A stretch of DNA of 10,636 nucleotides, taken from positions 1 to 10,636 of the forward strand of contig JAFZXD010000106.1 of NCBI GenBank assembly GCA_017616955.1, written 5' to 3'. The notes below the pieces were generated by a model that was not told the origin of the DNA, did no database searches, and saw only the letters and a program-made list of their open reading frames with translations. The position numbers and the translations under genes are program-made. The stretch comes from Eubacterium sp. GTDB lineage: Bacteria; Bacillota; Clostridia; Lachnospirales; Lachnospiraceae. Positions 1 to 7,193 of the stretch are shown piece by piece (position 1 is the stretch's first letter; each line of letters starts with the position of its first letter).

Positions 1-1198
1 CCTTCGTTATAGGATATATCTCTCCCTCGATTCCGATCATGAGATACATATCTTCTTCAAGACGGATATTTATATCCCCTTCAAGTGTTCTGACTTCTAC
101 CAGTGTATTGACAGGGAATATATCGGTAAGCTTAACATATCCGAGAGTCTGAGGAAGCTTTTCATAAAGCTTCATGTCGGAAGTATCCAGCACAGTATCT
201 TTAGCGTATATGATCTTATACATTTCATAGTAGCTATCAAGTCTCTTCTGGAATTCCTCACGGATAAGTTCCTCGCTGTCCCGATCGTCATCAGGATACA
301 GACTTCTGAGTTTATCTGTGCTTATAGCGCCACCTGCTTTTGTGAGATGTCCGCCACCGCCACCTATATCTTTTGCAAGATATGATGCCAGTTCATTTGC
401 ATGAACTTCCTTTACACAGCTTCTTATGGAGAACTTGATCTCTTGTGGAGTTACGAAATATGATATGCAGACTTCAACACCTGTTGTCTGCATTGAGAAG
501 TCACCGATAACACTGAGTATTATCGGATCACATTTGTCAGCTTTTATAAGAAGATACTTGAGTTTAAGACAATAAACGTAATCAAGTATAGCTTTTCCTG
601 CTATCTTGAGTTCGTCCAGAGATATATTTGAATTGCTCATCTCGGTGATAAGACTCTTGTTGATTCTCAGCGAGTCTCTCATATCTCTGTCCAAAGGATG
701 AGATACTTCCGAGAGTTTATTCGTATCGGTGTAGAGTCCGTAATAAAGTGCAGTGGACAGGAGTATATCGCCATCCACACTGAGTCCCTCTTCTCTGATC
801 ATATCCCAGATAATGGTCGCACAGCTTCCCATATTGCTCCTCACTTCGGAGAGTTCGGGAAGTGAAACCAGAATCTGATGGTGGTCTATAACTGCAAGGT
901 TCTTGGCAGGTGTGGTTGTTACATTTCTCTGTCCGTACTGACAGTCGACTGTTACCAGCAACTCGGGAACCCTATCGAAATCCGGTTCGTAGCTGACAGG
1001 TACATTAAGACATTTAATCATGAGGAGCAGATTGCTCTTGTTGATCTCATTGCTTCCTCGATAGATAAAGACAGGATACTTTCCCATCTTTTTAAGATAC
1101 CAGTAAAGTGCATATCCCGATGACAGAGCGTCTGCATCGGGATTGTCATGACACTGAATGACAATATCGTCATACTTTAAAAGTTCACTTAGTTTCAT
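1..1198 (-). CDS. DHH family phosphoesterase (NrnA/RecJ-like), C-terminus cut by window edge
   Basis: The reading frame is open from ATG at 1198 to the window edge, giving at least 399 residues. The DHH phosphoesterase motifs appear in order: CHDNPDADA (16-24), TVDC with Asp85, IDHH (Asp105-His106-His107), and ALYYGLYTDT further on. The DHHA1 substrate-binding signature GGGGGHLTKAGG follows, with His284. Members hydrolyse short oligonucleotides, 3'-phosphoadenosine 5'-phosphate or cyclic dinucleotides with Mn2+ in the cytoplasm. No GGDEF or membrane segment is seen, so an NrnA-type soluble enzyme fits better than GdpP. About 70 or more residues continue beyond the usual DHHA1 end, including EGDINIRLEEDMYLMIGIEG, so there is an extra C-terminal domain of uncertain identity. 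GGGGAGAG lies shortly before the start. It follows the PAP2 gene by 22 bases and is probably co-transcribed. The exact substrate cannot be told. Confidence 0.88.
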   Translation of the reverse strand, partial: MKLSELLKYDDIVIQCHDNPDADALSSGYALYWYLKKMGKYPVFIYRGSNEINKSNLLLMIKCLNVPVSYEPDFDRVPELLVTVDCQYGQRNVTTTPAKNLAVIDHHQILVSLPELSEVRSNMGSCATIIWDMIREEGLSVDGDILLSTALYYGLYTDTNKLSEVSHPLDRDMRDSLRINKSLITEMSNSNISLDELKIAGKAILDYVYCLKLKYLLIKADKCDPIILSVIGDFSMQTTGVEVCISYFVTPQEIKFSIRSCVKEVHANELASYLAKDIGGGGGHLTKAGGAISTDKLRSLYPDDDRDSEELIREEFQKRLDSYYEMYKIIYAKDTVLDTSDMKLYEKLPQTLGYVKLTDIFPVNTLVEVRTLEGDINIRLEEDMYLMIGIEGEIYPITK

Positions 1199-1220
1199 GC
1201 TATACTCTCCCCATATAAGA

Positions 1221-2135
1221 TTATATTTTTAACTTCTTAAACAGTAACGGATATACTCCGAGCATACTAAATGTCACGATAAAATATCTGAAGAATCTCG
1301 ATATATCATCAAACATAGGATATGATACGCAGATTATATTAAAGAATTTTTTTAGTATGAAGTTAAGTACAAGATAGATCATGAACCCACCCAATAATCT
1401 GAGAATACATTTCCACACTTTATCTACATTCTCAAAATTCACAAATCTATCTTCGAATTCTATAGCTATATAAAATCCTCCCATAACTCCAAGAGCATTA
1501 TAAAAGTCCTCTGTTTCGCAAAAGAAGATTCCGATAGCTGCTATAAGGAAGATGATCATATTTGCTATCCATCTTCTTTTTACTTTCTTATATAGCGCTG
1601 TCATAAGTATGATCTCAAGAATTCCGGTCAGCCAGCCGAACAGAACATCTGTCGGATAATGCACTCCCAGTGCAACTCTTGATAAACCTATAAGAAGTGC
1701 CATCGATATTCCGATTACCCAAAGAATCTTTTTCTTGATAAATAACGGAACACCTCCGTAAACTATAGCCGCATTTGTAGAATGCGTACTTGGAAATGAA
1801 TACCCCTGTGCATATATATCGTAAATGTCCGCTTCCGCATGAACGGGTTTAAGACATTTGACTCCCGGATTATCAAAATACGGACGACGTCTCATTACAA
1901 TATTTTTCAATATAGGATTTACAACCAATCCCACAACCGCAATCTGTCCCAGAGATTTTCCTATCTCTTTATCATAACACCAGTAGAGGAATCCCATAAT
2001 AAGGATTACTACCATCTCATCTCCCAAAATGGTAAACAGTGCCGCCGCCTTAACTCCGATAGAACCCAAGATACTCTGAATCCACTGCATTAACACCGGT
2101 TCCCAATCAAAATAAAATGTTAAACCTGTATCCAC
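1221..2135 (-). CDS. PAP2 superfamily membrane phosphatase
   Basis: This 304-residue integral membrane protein carries the complete acid phosphatase signature: KX6RP (Lys77 to Arg84-Pro85), PSTH (115-118, His118) and SRX5HX3D (Ser152, Arg153, His159, Asp163). At least six hydrophobic segments are visible, and three of them lie after the catalytic motifs in a C-terminal extension (about 188-300). Family members remove phosphate from lipid phosphates such as undecaprenyl pyrophosphate, phosphatidylglycerol phosphate or phosphatidate at the outer membrane face; the substrate here is unknown. The start is GTG, with an in-frame TAA six bases before it, so no longer form is possible. The only Shine-Dalgarno-like element (AGAAAGG) is about 14 bases away, suggesting weak initiation. 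The gene lies 44 bases after the histidine kinase without a terminator, so it is a candidate member of the same operon and possibly part of an envelope response. Confidence 0.88.
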   Translation of the reverse strand: MDTGLTFYFDWEPVLMQWIQSILGSIGVKAAALFTILGDEMVVILIMGFLYWCYDKEIGKSLGQIAVVGLVVNPILKNIVMRRRPYFDNPGVKCLKPVHAEADIYDIYAQGYSFPSTHSTNAAIVYGGVPLFIKKKILWVIGISMALLIGLSRVALGVHYPTDVLFGWLTGILEIILMTALYKKVKRRWIANMIIFLIAAIGIFFCETEDFYNALGVMGGFYIAIEFEDRFVNFENVDKVWKCILRLLGGFMIYLVLNFILKKFFNIICVSYPMFDDISRFFRYFIVTFSMLGVYPLLFKKLKI

Positions 2136-2179
2136 GTTTCGTTACCAAACCTTTCTGAAAATTATTGAGAATATTAAAA

Positions 2180-3397
2180 CTAGACTTTTTTCACAAGAAG
2201 TTCTACAACGAAACCATTATCATTGTAGTATTCCATTCCTCCACCCTGTTTTTCCATATACCAGTTCACAAGATACATTCCAAGTCCATATCCGCTCTTA
2301 TCCTGCACGTCACTTCCGCGATAGTACTTCTCGACTACAAGCGCAAGTTCTTCTTCAGGAACTCCGGGACCTTCATCCTTTATCTTGATCTTTATGAAAG
2401 AATCAGTTGAATCATTATTTGATGGAACATCCTTTAGCTCCTCAAATGAAACATGAATATCGGTTCCCGCATATTTGTAGGAATTTCCGACTATATTATC
2501 TATAACCTGTTCCATTCGAAGCTTATCTATATATACAAGGCACTCCGGAATATGATTTTCCAGGATTATATTTCCGTAATCCGTGAGTTCCTTGAAATAT
2601 TTCTCTATGATCCTCGAGTCATTTTCAACCGTGTTGATCTTGATCTCTTCCATATCGTCGAGCGTCGCTCTGAATACGTTCTGAACGAGACTGTTTATGG
2701 TTTCAGACTTATTGGAGATAAAACCTATCTTCTCCAGAAGACTGTCGTTTTCTTCAAGTTCCGAATCAATCTGACGAAGGCGTTCCTCAAGAGCCTTATC
2801 ATCAGATGAACCGCTTTGCAGATCTTTCTTCTGCTTTTCCAGGTCCTGACGGTTCTTTCTGCATTTCATATCCAGAACCTCACAGGTCGCCTGTATGGTA
2901 GCTACCGGCGTCTTAAGATCATGACTCAGTTCAGCCACCAGTTCTCTCTTTGCATGTTCTGCAGCAAGTTCTCTCTGCTTGGACGCTTTAAGCTCTTCTC
3001 TCATAAGATCGAAGCTTTCTGTAAATGACCCAAACAGATTATCTCGGTGTATAGGAAGCGCTGTGTCAAGATTACCCTTTGCTATCTCTGAAGCAAAGTT
3101 CTGCATCTCTCTTACCGGTCTTACCTGAAAGTAGTAGACTAGTCCGATAAATATATAGCCAGCCGCCAGTATGATGAACCAGAATATGATCATGCATTCC
3201 AACATCTGCTGCTGTCCAAGCTCAAAGTTTTCATTGAGATTAGACCAGATTTTTTTATATATTTCTATCTCACTATCAGAATAGGAACATACCGCTTTTG
3301 TCGACAGCGATATCCTTCTGTACATTATAATCATTACTCCTAAACCGACAAGCATGATAGATGTAAATGTTATTATTACTTTTATGATACTTTTCAT
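2180..3397 (-). CDS. Membrane sensor histidine kinase with extended DHp hairpin
   Basis: This 405-residue two-pass sensor kinase has TM1 at about 8-26, a short extracytoplasmic loop of roughly 40 residues, TM2 at about 66-90 and a HAMP linker at 91-145. The phosphoacceptor box is AELSHDLKTP (His159). The ATPase domain has an N box with Asn301 and Asn305, a G1 box DEGPGVP (Asp341) and a G2 box GYGLGMYLVN (369-378). All catalytic residues are present. Between the His159 helix and the second DHp helix (about 231-250) there is an unusually long, highly charged stretch (about 178-227) rich in Lys, Glu, Asp and Gln. It suggests a lengthened coiled-coil hairpin. The small periplasmic loop argues for sensing in or near the membrane, or through a partner protein. 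The start ATG overlaps the TGA of the response regulator by four bases (ATGA), so translation is coupled. Confidence 0.93.
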   Translation of the reverse strand: MKSIIKVIITFTSIMLVGLGVMIIMYRRISLSTKAVCSYSDSEIEIYKKIWSNLNENFELGQQQMLECMIIFWFIILAAGYIFIGLVYYFQVRPVREMQNFASEIAKGNLDTALPIHRDNLFGSFTESFDLMREELKASKQRELAAEHAKRELVAELSHDLKTPVATIQATCEVLDMKCRKNRQDLEKQKKDLQSGSSDDKALEERLRQIDSELEENDSLLEKIGFISNKSETINSLVQNVFRATLDDMEEIKINTVENDSRIIEKYFKELTDYGNIILENHIPECLVYIDKLRMEQVIDNIVGNSYKYAGTDIHVSFEELKDVPSNNDSTDSFIKIKIKDEGPGVPEEELALVVEKYYRGSDVQDKSGYGLGMYLVNWYMEKQGGGMEYYNDNGFVVELLVKKV

Positions 3398-4083
3398 ATT
3401 TCAAGAATATATCCCGTTCCCCAGATAGTTTTGATAAACTCCGGATTGTTGGGATCCTCCTCAAGTTTTTCTCTAAGTTTTCTAATGTGTACGTTCAGCG
3501 TTCCGTCGGAATAAAAAGTATCTCCCCATACCTCATCGAACAGCTGATTCTTGGTCACTATAGTGTTTTTATGAACATAGAGTGCATTCAAGAGTGCAAA
3601 TTCTTTTGCCTTCAGTGTTACTCTCTTACCTCTGATACTTACAGACATTGTAGTTGAATCCAGTATCATATCATCTGACTTTGGAGCCTCTTCTGAAGTT
3701 TCAGAAACTTTCTTAAGCTGCTCCACGCGTTTCAGATTAACCTTAACCTTTGCAAGAAGAACTGACAGGCTATATGGTTTCTTGACATAATCATCGCCAC
3801 CGATACTCAGGGCTATCAGAACATCATCGTCGCTCTGACGTGCACTTATAAAGATTATCGGAAGCTGATAATGCTCCCTCACTTTTTTACACACATCAAA
3901 TCCGGAACCGTCTCCAAGATTAATATCCAGCAATATCAGATCGACATCATTTTTATCCAGAAAATCATAACAAGACGAAGCACTGTCAACATACTCCGTC
4001 TTAACATCAAACATCTGAAAATATTCCGCAGTCATTTTTGCGAGTTCTATCTCATCATCTACGATCAAACAATTGTAGTGCAT
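3394..4083 (-). CDS. OmpR/PhoB-family response regulator
   Basis: The 229 residues have a receiver domain (1-120) with acidic pair Asp9-Asp10, phosphoacceptor Asp53 (LILLDINLGDGSG), Ser80 and the conserved Lys102 in KKPYS. After a charged linker (about 121-138) comes a winged-helix DNA-binding domain (139-229) with the typical NVHIRKLREKLE recognition helix and a WGTGYIL C-terminal hairpin. It should be phosphorylated by the overlapping downstream kinase and bind tandem DNA repeats as a dimer. The start ATG is preceded by AAGGAA at a good distance, and the gene follows the DUF436 gene by 31 bases. Target promoters are not known. The dyad in front of the DUF436 gene is a possible but untested site; it is inverted rather than the direct repeat usual for this family. 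Confidence 0.95.
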   Translation of the reverse strand: MHYNCLIVDDEIELAKMTAEYFQMFDVKTEYVDSASSCYDFLDKNDVDLILLDINLGDGSGFDVCKKVREHYQLPIIFISARQSDDDVLIALSIGGDDYVKKPYSLSVLLAKVKVNLKRVEQLKKVSETSEEAPKSDDMILDSTTMSVSIRGKRVTLKAKEFALLNALYVHKNTIVTKNQLFDEVWGDTFYSDGTLNVHIRKLREKLEEDPNNPEFIKTIWGTGYILEI

Positions 4084-4114
4084 TTTTTATTCCTTCCTAA
4101 AACGCCGAAATGTA

Positions 4115-4678
4115 TTACATGAGATCAGCGTTATAAACCGCTCTCTCTCCACCTACAAATTTGGGACGGTATCTAGCCGCGATGACATTTGCCTCACCTA
4201 TATTTTTTGACTTAAGTCTGAGCGGAACAACAACCGGATGAATGTGCATTCCTATAAGAACGCCTCCAATATCTATTCCGGCTTTTGCCTTCTGCTTTAT
4301 ATTTTCAACAACAACAGGATCCTTAAGACTTGAATAATGCTTTACCGCAAATGCACCACCAGCATGAAGCTGAGGGATGACATTTACCTCTTCCAGATCA
4401 TATCTCTCCATAGCTGCTCTATCTATGACGATTGCCCTGTTAAGATGCTCACAGCACTGAACCGCAAGGAATACTCCTCTCTCAGCCAGCTTAGAGCTTA
4501 TAACCTCATACAGATCATTAACTGCTTTATCAGTCTCGCCATCTTTAGATGTTCCCATCATATTTCCTATCATCTCACTGGATGAACATCCTACTACAAA
4601 GATGTCTCCCTTACTAAGCTTGACCTCACTTAAGATCTCATCAAATACTGCTTTTGCGTCATCACTTATCTTGCTCAT
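4115..4678 (-). CDS. DUF436 / TIGR01440 family protein (YwlG-like)
   Basis: This 187-residue soluble protein matches the DUF436 family of Firmicutes in length and in its conserved blocks. These are GCSSSE (30-35), QCCEHLNRA (74-82), PQLHAGGAFA (102-111), a Gly-rich AGIDIGGVLIGMHIHP (133-148) and RPKFVGGERAVY (171-182). No signal peptide or membrane segment is visible. The biochemical role of the family is not established to my knowledge; the conserved Cys and His residues could bind a metal or act in catalysis, but that is inference. The start ATG has AGAGG seven bases before it. The gene is the first of a likely five-gene run and sits behind the predicted promoter at 4733-4760. Its usual neighbours in Bacillus are housekeeping genes, so its position ahead of a two-component system is not standard there. 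Confidence 0.9.
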   Translation of the reverse strand: MSKISDDAKAVFDEILSEVKLSKGDIFVVGCSSSEMIGNMMGTSKDGETDKAVNDLYEVISSKLAERGVFLAVQCCEHLNRAIVIDRAAMERYDLEEVNVIPQLHAGGAFAVKHYSSLKDPVVVENIKQKAKAGIDIGGVLIGMHIHPVVVPLRLKSKNIGEANVIAARYRPKFVGGERAVYNADLM

Positions 4679-4712
4679 AACTTTTCCTCTTTTTATATTT
4701 CTATCGGCTATA

Positions 4713-4735
4713 TATGATAACCGTATCTTATCATA
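4713..4735. repeat. Perfect 8-bp inverted repeat, operator-like
   Basis: TATGATAA and TTATCATA form a perfect dyad separated by seven bases (CCGTATC). It overlaps the predicted -10 and covers the predicted transcription start and early leader of the DUF436 operon. No T-run follows on either strand, so it does not look like a terminator; a repressor operator is the simplest reading. Confidence 0.5.
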
Positions 4736-4760
4736 ATACTCTTATTTAGAATATTTGCAA
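4733..4760 (-). promoter_or_regulatory. Predicted sigma-A promoter for the DUF436/two-component operon
   Basis: Read on the minus strand, TTGCAA (4755-4760) serves as -35, followed by a 16-base spacer and TATTAT (4733-4738, five of six consensus bases) as -10. Transcription would start near 4725, about 47 bases before the DUF436 ATG. It lies in the 91-base gap after the AmrS gene. Identification is by eye only. Confidence 0.5.
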
Positions 4761-4764
4761 ATAT
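4751..4764. repeat. 14-base perfect palindrome over the -35 element
   Basis: ATATTTGCAAATAT reads the same on both strands and spans the predicted -35 hexamer TTGCAA. It begins six bases after the stop codon of the AmrS gene. It could be a second regulator site or chance in AT-rich DNA. Confidence 0.4.
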
Positions 4765-4769
4765 AAGGT

Positions 4770-5651
4770 TTATGGGACATTTCCCTCATAAACGTAATTC
4801 AGATTTTCTCTGGCAACTTCCGCAAGTCTGTATATCAGTTTCACATCAGTCGCTGCCCTGTCTGTCATATGAAATCTAGGGAAGAATCTCGATATATGAA
4901 GCGGGACATCTCTCCCGATCACATCTCCGTTCTCATCCTGAAGTCCTGCTATATATGAACTGATCTCACGCATCTCTTCTTCGGTATCATTCTCTCCGGG
5001 AACTATCAGCGTCGTCAGCTCAACATGACAGATCTGCACCGCACGTTCGATAAAGCTTTTGACCATACTGAGACTGCCGCCCAGAACGTCCGTGTAATAG
5101 CTCTCCTTTATGCCTTTCAGATCTATATTCATAGCATCGATATATGGACCAATCTCTTCCAGAACGCTAAGTTCTGCTGTTCCGTTAGAGACAAGAACAT
5201 TCAGCATTCCCATATCATGTACAAGCTTTGCCGTATCCCTTACGAATTCATATCCGATCAGTGGCTCATTATATGTAAATGCCACACCGATATTTCCTCT
5301 TTTCCTGTAAAAGGCTGCTGTCTCAGCTATCTCCTCCGGAGTGCATTCTTCAGCTTCCTTCTCGAATCTATACGCTCTATCTGACCATGAGATCTCATCG
5401 TTCTGACAGAATGGGCACCGTAGATTACAGCCATAGCTTCCGATAGATAGGATCCAGCTTCCCGGATGAAATCTGTTAAGCGGTTTCTTCTCGATAGGAT
5501 CAAGTGCCATGGAAGTAACCTTGCCATAATTCATCGGAACTATGATCCCGTCTCTGCAGCTTCTGACTCCGCAGAAACCAGACTGTCCCTCTTTTATCTC
5601 ACAGTGTCTGAAACACACCTCACATCTTGCCATATCGATCCTCCAAAGCAT
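4770..5651 (-). CDS. amrS: AmmeMemoRadiSam system radical SAM enzyme
   Basis: This 293-residue radical SAM protein has the cluster motif GCNLRCPFC (Cys75, Cys79, Cys82; CX3CX2C) that binds a [4Fe-4S] cluster and S-adenosylmethionine. AmrS/PflA-type blocks follow: AFTYNEPL (124-131), LVSNGTAE (153-160), MNIDLKGI (174-181), LTTLIVPGEND (212-222) and HISRFFPRFH (252-261). An N-terminal Cys-rich segment (Cys10, 13, 17, 27, 32) is typical of AmrS. The protein ends at YVYEGNVP, without the C-terminal CPxC-containing tail I recall from longer members. Two starts are possible. ATG at 5651 has GGAG five bases before it. ATG at 5633 (MARCEVC) has a stronger GGAGG at six bases and fits the family start better. 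It follows the LigB-AMMECR1 gene by 18 or 36 bases, as one operon. The reaction is not known to me; partnership with AMMECR1 and MEMO-type proteins is inferred from conserved gene neighbourhood. Confidence 0.92.
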   Translation of the reverse strand: MLWRIDMARCEVCFRHCEIKEGQSGFCGVRSCRDGIIVPMNYGKVTSMALDPIEKKPLNRFHPGSWILSIGSYGCNLRCPFCQNDEISWSDRAYRFEKEAEECTPEEIAETAAFYRKRGNIGVAFTYNEPLIGYEFVRDTAKLVHDMGMLNVLVSNGTAELSVLEEIGPYIDAMNIDLKGIKESYYTDVLGGSLSMVKSFIERAVQICHVELTTLIVPGENDTEEEMREISSYIAGLQDENGDVIGRDVPLHISRFFPRFHMTDRAATDVKLIYRLAEVARENLNYVYEGNVP

Positions 5652-5669
5652 ATGTTCTCCGTTCTTTTA

Positions 5670-7097
5670 TCAAACGTGTCTCACAACTTCAAATCTCTCA
5701 AGCTTGTAGTCATCACTCGGGTTTATTCCACCCTTTTTCATTGCGATAGACACCTGTTCATCAACTGTATCTACTCCATCCAGATCCGGAAGCAGAAGTC
5801 CTCTCCTGGAACCACATGACACGATAACACCATATTTTTTCACATCCAGTTCATCTTTCGAATCGATAGGTTCAGGCTTTCCAAGCACATCTACATTTAT
5901 TTCAAGATACGGGATCTCATATGTTCCTATCGGATCAAATCTCGGATCTCTTGTCGATGCACTTATCGCATTATGGATTATCTCCGCAGCAACAGACGAC
6001 TCTGTTGGAAGTATCGTTCCGATACACCCTCTAAGGAGTCCATGCTCATGTATAGAGACAAATGCCCCTGCCTGAGTTGAAGTGAGCATATCTACCTCTT
6101 CATCCGAAAATCCCTGAAGACCTTCGGCAACGGATATGGTCTTGCCATTCATTATATAGGTTTCAAGAGACTTCCTCGCCAGTCGAACAAATGCATCTGA
6201 TACGGCCTGTTTTTCCAACTGTTTATCACGCTCCGCTCTTAAGTACATGTCAAGAAATCTTCTCGAATCATCTATGACCGGGCTTCCATCCTCTCCCTGC
6301 TTAACATGAAATGTACATATGCCGTATCCTACACCTGTTACATCTTCATGTGAAAGTGTCTCTATATCAACATCCAGCCCATCGAGCGCTCCCGCCATCA
6401 TGACAAATGAACGGTGTCCACACTCAGCTGCTTTATCGCAGAATGTATCATCGAAACCAAAAAGCTCTCCAAAAGCTCCTCTCGAACATACATCCATTAT
6501 CCTCTCATCATACTGCGGTCCCTCCGGAGCAAATCCGTAAGGTCCGTAATCCTGTAGCTTATGTGATAAGTCACCGCTTGCCACATATACCACTCTTCTT
6601 CCTGTTTCATTCACCGCATCCTGAATGATCTTGCCAAGAACATAATGATCCGTAAGAGCCAGTCCAGAAAGACCTATCCTGACTATCTTAAAATGAGAAT
6701 ATCTCTGTCTGATAAAATGAAGCGGTACCATCGTTCCGTGATCCAGCTCTCTCTTTCTCTGTCCCAGAGTTCCTGCAGGAAAATCATCATCCTGTGCAAT
6801 AGCTTCGATGGTTTCAACAAGTTCAGTATCATATTCTTCGGTAAACTTAACCTGCGGCGCCCCAAAGTCTGCAAAAGACCCAACAGCGATCTCACCCGGA
6901 GATATATGAAAATAGTCTGCATACATAGTTGCATGCGGACTGGATATGATGATAGTCTCCGGTTTTAACTGAGCTATCTCATCAGCCACCTTAAGATATG
7001 AGTCAATAGTTTTCTGAACCTGTACCTCACTGCCACGTCCAACCTGCGGGACAATAAGTGGCGGATGCGGCACCATGAATGATGCTATAATAGACAT
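5670..7097 (-). CDS. amrA: AmmeMemoRadiSam protein A with N-terminal LigB/MEMO-like domain (fusion)
   Basis: The 475 residues form two domains. Residues 1-265 resemble the LigB class III extradiol dioxygenase/MEMO fold: VPHPPLIVPQVGRG (9-22, His11), ISSPHAT (51-57, His55), ELDHGTMVPLHF (117-128, His120), SGDLSH (174-179) and ECGHRSF (225-231, Cys226). His11 and His55 fall where LigB-type metal ligands lie, and Cys226 resembles the metal-binding Cys of human MEMO1; this assignment is by motif only. Residues 293-475 are an AMMECR1 domain with the invariant LRGCIGT (355-361, Cys358) and the following STRDPRF (381-387). The single chain thus supplies both non-radical-SAM partners of the AmmeMemoRadiSam set. 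No signal or membrane segment is seen, so it is cytoplasmic. AGGAGG (7106-7111) lies eight bases before ATG 7097. The gene is first in the operon, ahead of amrS. The substrate is unknown; a plain aromatic dioxygenase role is unlikely given the AMMECR1 fusion and AmrS neighbour. Confidence 0.92.
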   Translation of the reverse strand: MSIIASFMVPHPPLIVPQVGRGSEVQVQKTIDSYLKVADEIAQLKPETIIISSPHATMYADYFHISPGEIAVGSFADFGAPQVKFTEEYDTELVETIEAIAQDDDFPAGTLGQRKRELDHGTMVPLHFIRQRYSHFKIVRIGLSGLALTDHYVLGKIIQDAVNETGRRVVYVASGDLSHKLQDYGPYGFAPEGPQYDERIMDVCSRGAFGELFGFDDTFCDKAAECGHRSFVMMAGALDGLDVDIETLSHEDVTGVGYGICTFHVKQGEDGSPVIDDSRRFLDMYLRAERDKQLEKQAVSDAFVRLARKSLETYIMNGKTISVAEGLQGFSDEEVDMLTSTQAGAFVSIHEHGLLRGCIGTILPTESSVAAEIIHNAISASTRDPRFDPIGTYEIPYLEINVDVLGKPEPIDSKDELDVKKYGVIVSCGSRRGLLLPDLDGVDTVDEQVSIAMKKGGINPSDDYKLERFEVVRHV

Positions 7098-7160
7098 GAT
7101 ATTCCCCTCCTGTCTTTCAAAGCCAATTCACCCCATAATCAAACTCATCCGACGTCTAAT

Positions 7161-7189
7161 ATTTTACCATAATTCATCTTTATTATCTA
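7161..7189 (-). promoter_or_regulatory. Predicted extended -10 promoter for the amrA-amrS operon
   Basis: On the minus strand TAGATA (7184-7189, four of six consensus bases) is followed by a 17-base spacer and TAAAAT (7161-7166, five of six). A TG one base before the -10 makes it an extended -10. It lies in the 96-base gap before amrA, right after the stop codon of the aldo/keto reductase remnant. No attenuator or riboswitch fold is obvious in the roughly 55-base leader. Called by eye. Confidence 0.45.
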
Positions 7190-7193
7190 TTCA

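Noticed and set aside
878..1123. Plus-strand open frame of 81 codons
   Set aside because: It lies wholly inside the DHH gene on the other strand, which has clear family motifs. It has no family features of its own and no ribosome-binding site.
3871..4122. Plus-strand open frame crossing the start of the response regulator gene
   Set aside because: It is antisense to the receiver domain, with a low-complexity His/Ile-rich translation and no recognisable motif, so it is a shadow frame.
4713..4735. Reading the dyad as a Rho-independent terminator of amrS
   Set aside because: The stem is AT-rich and no T-run follows on either strand; its place at the -10 fits an operator better.
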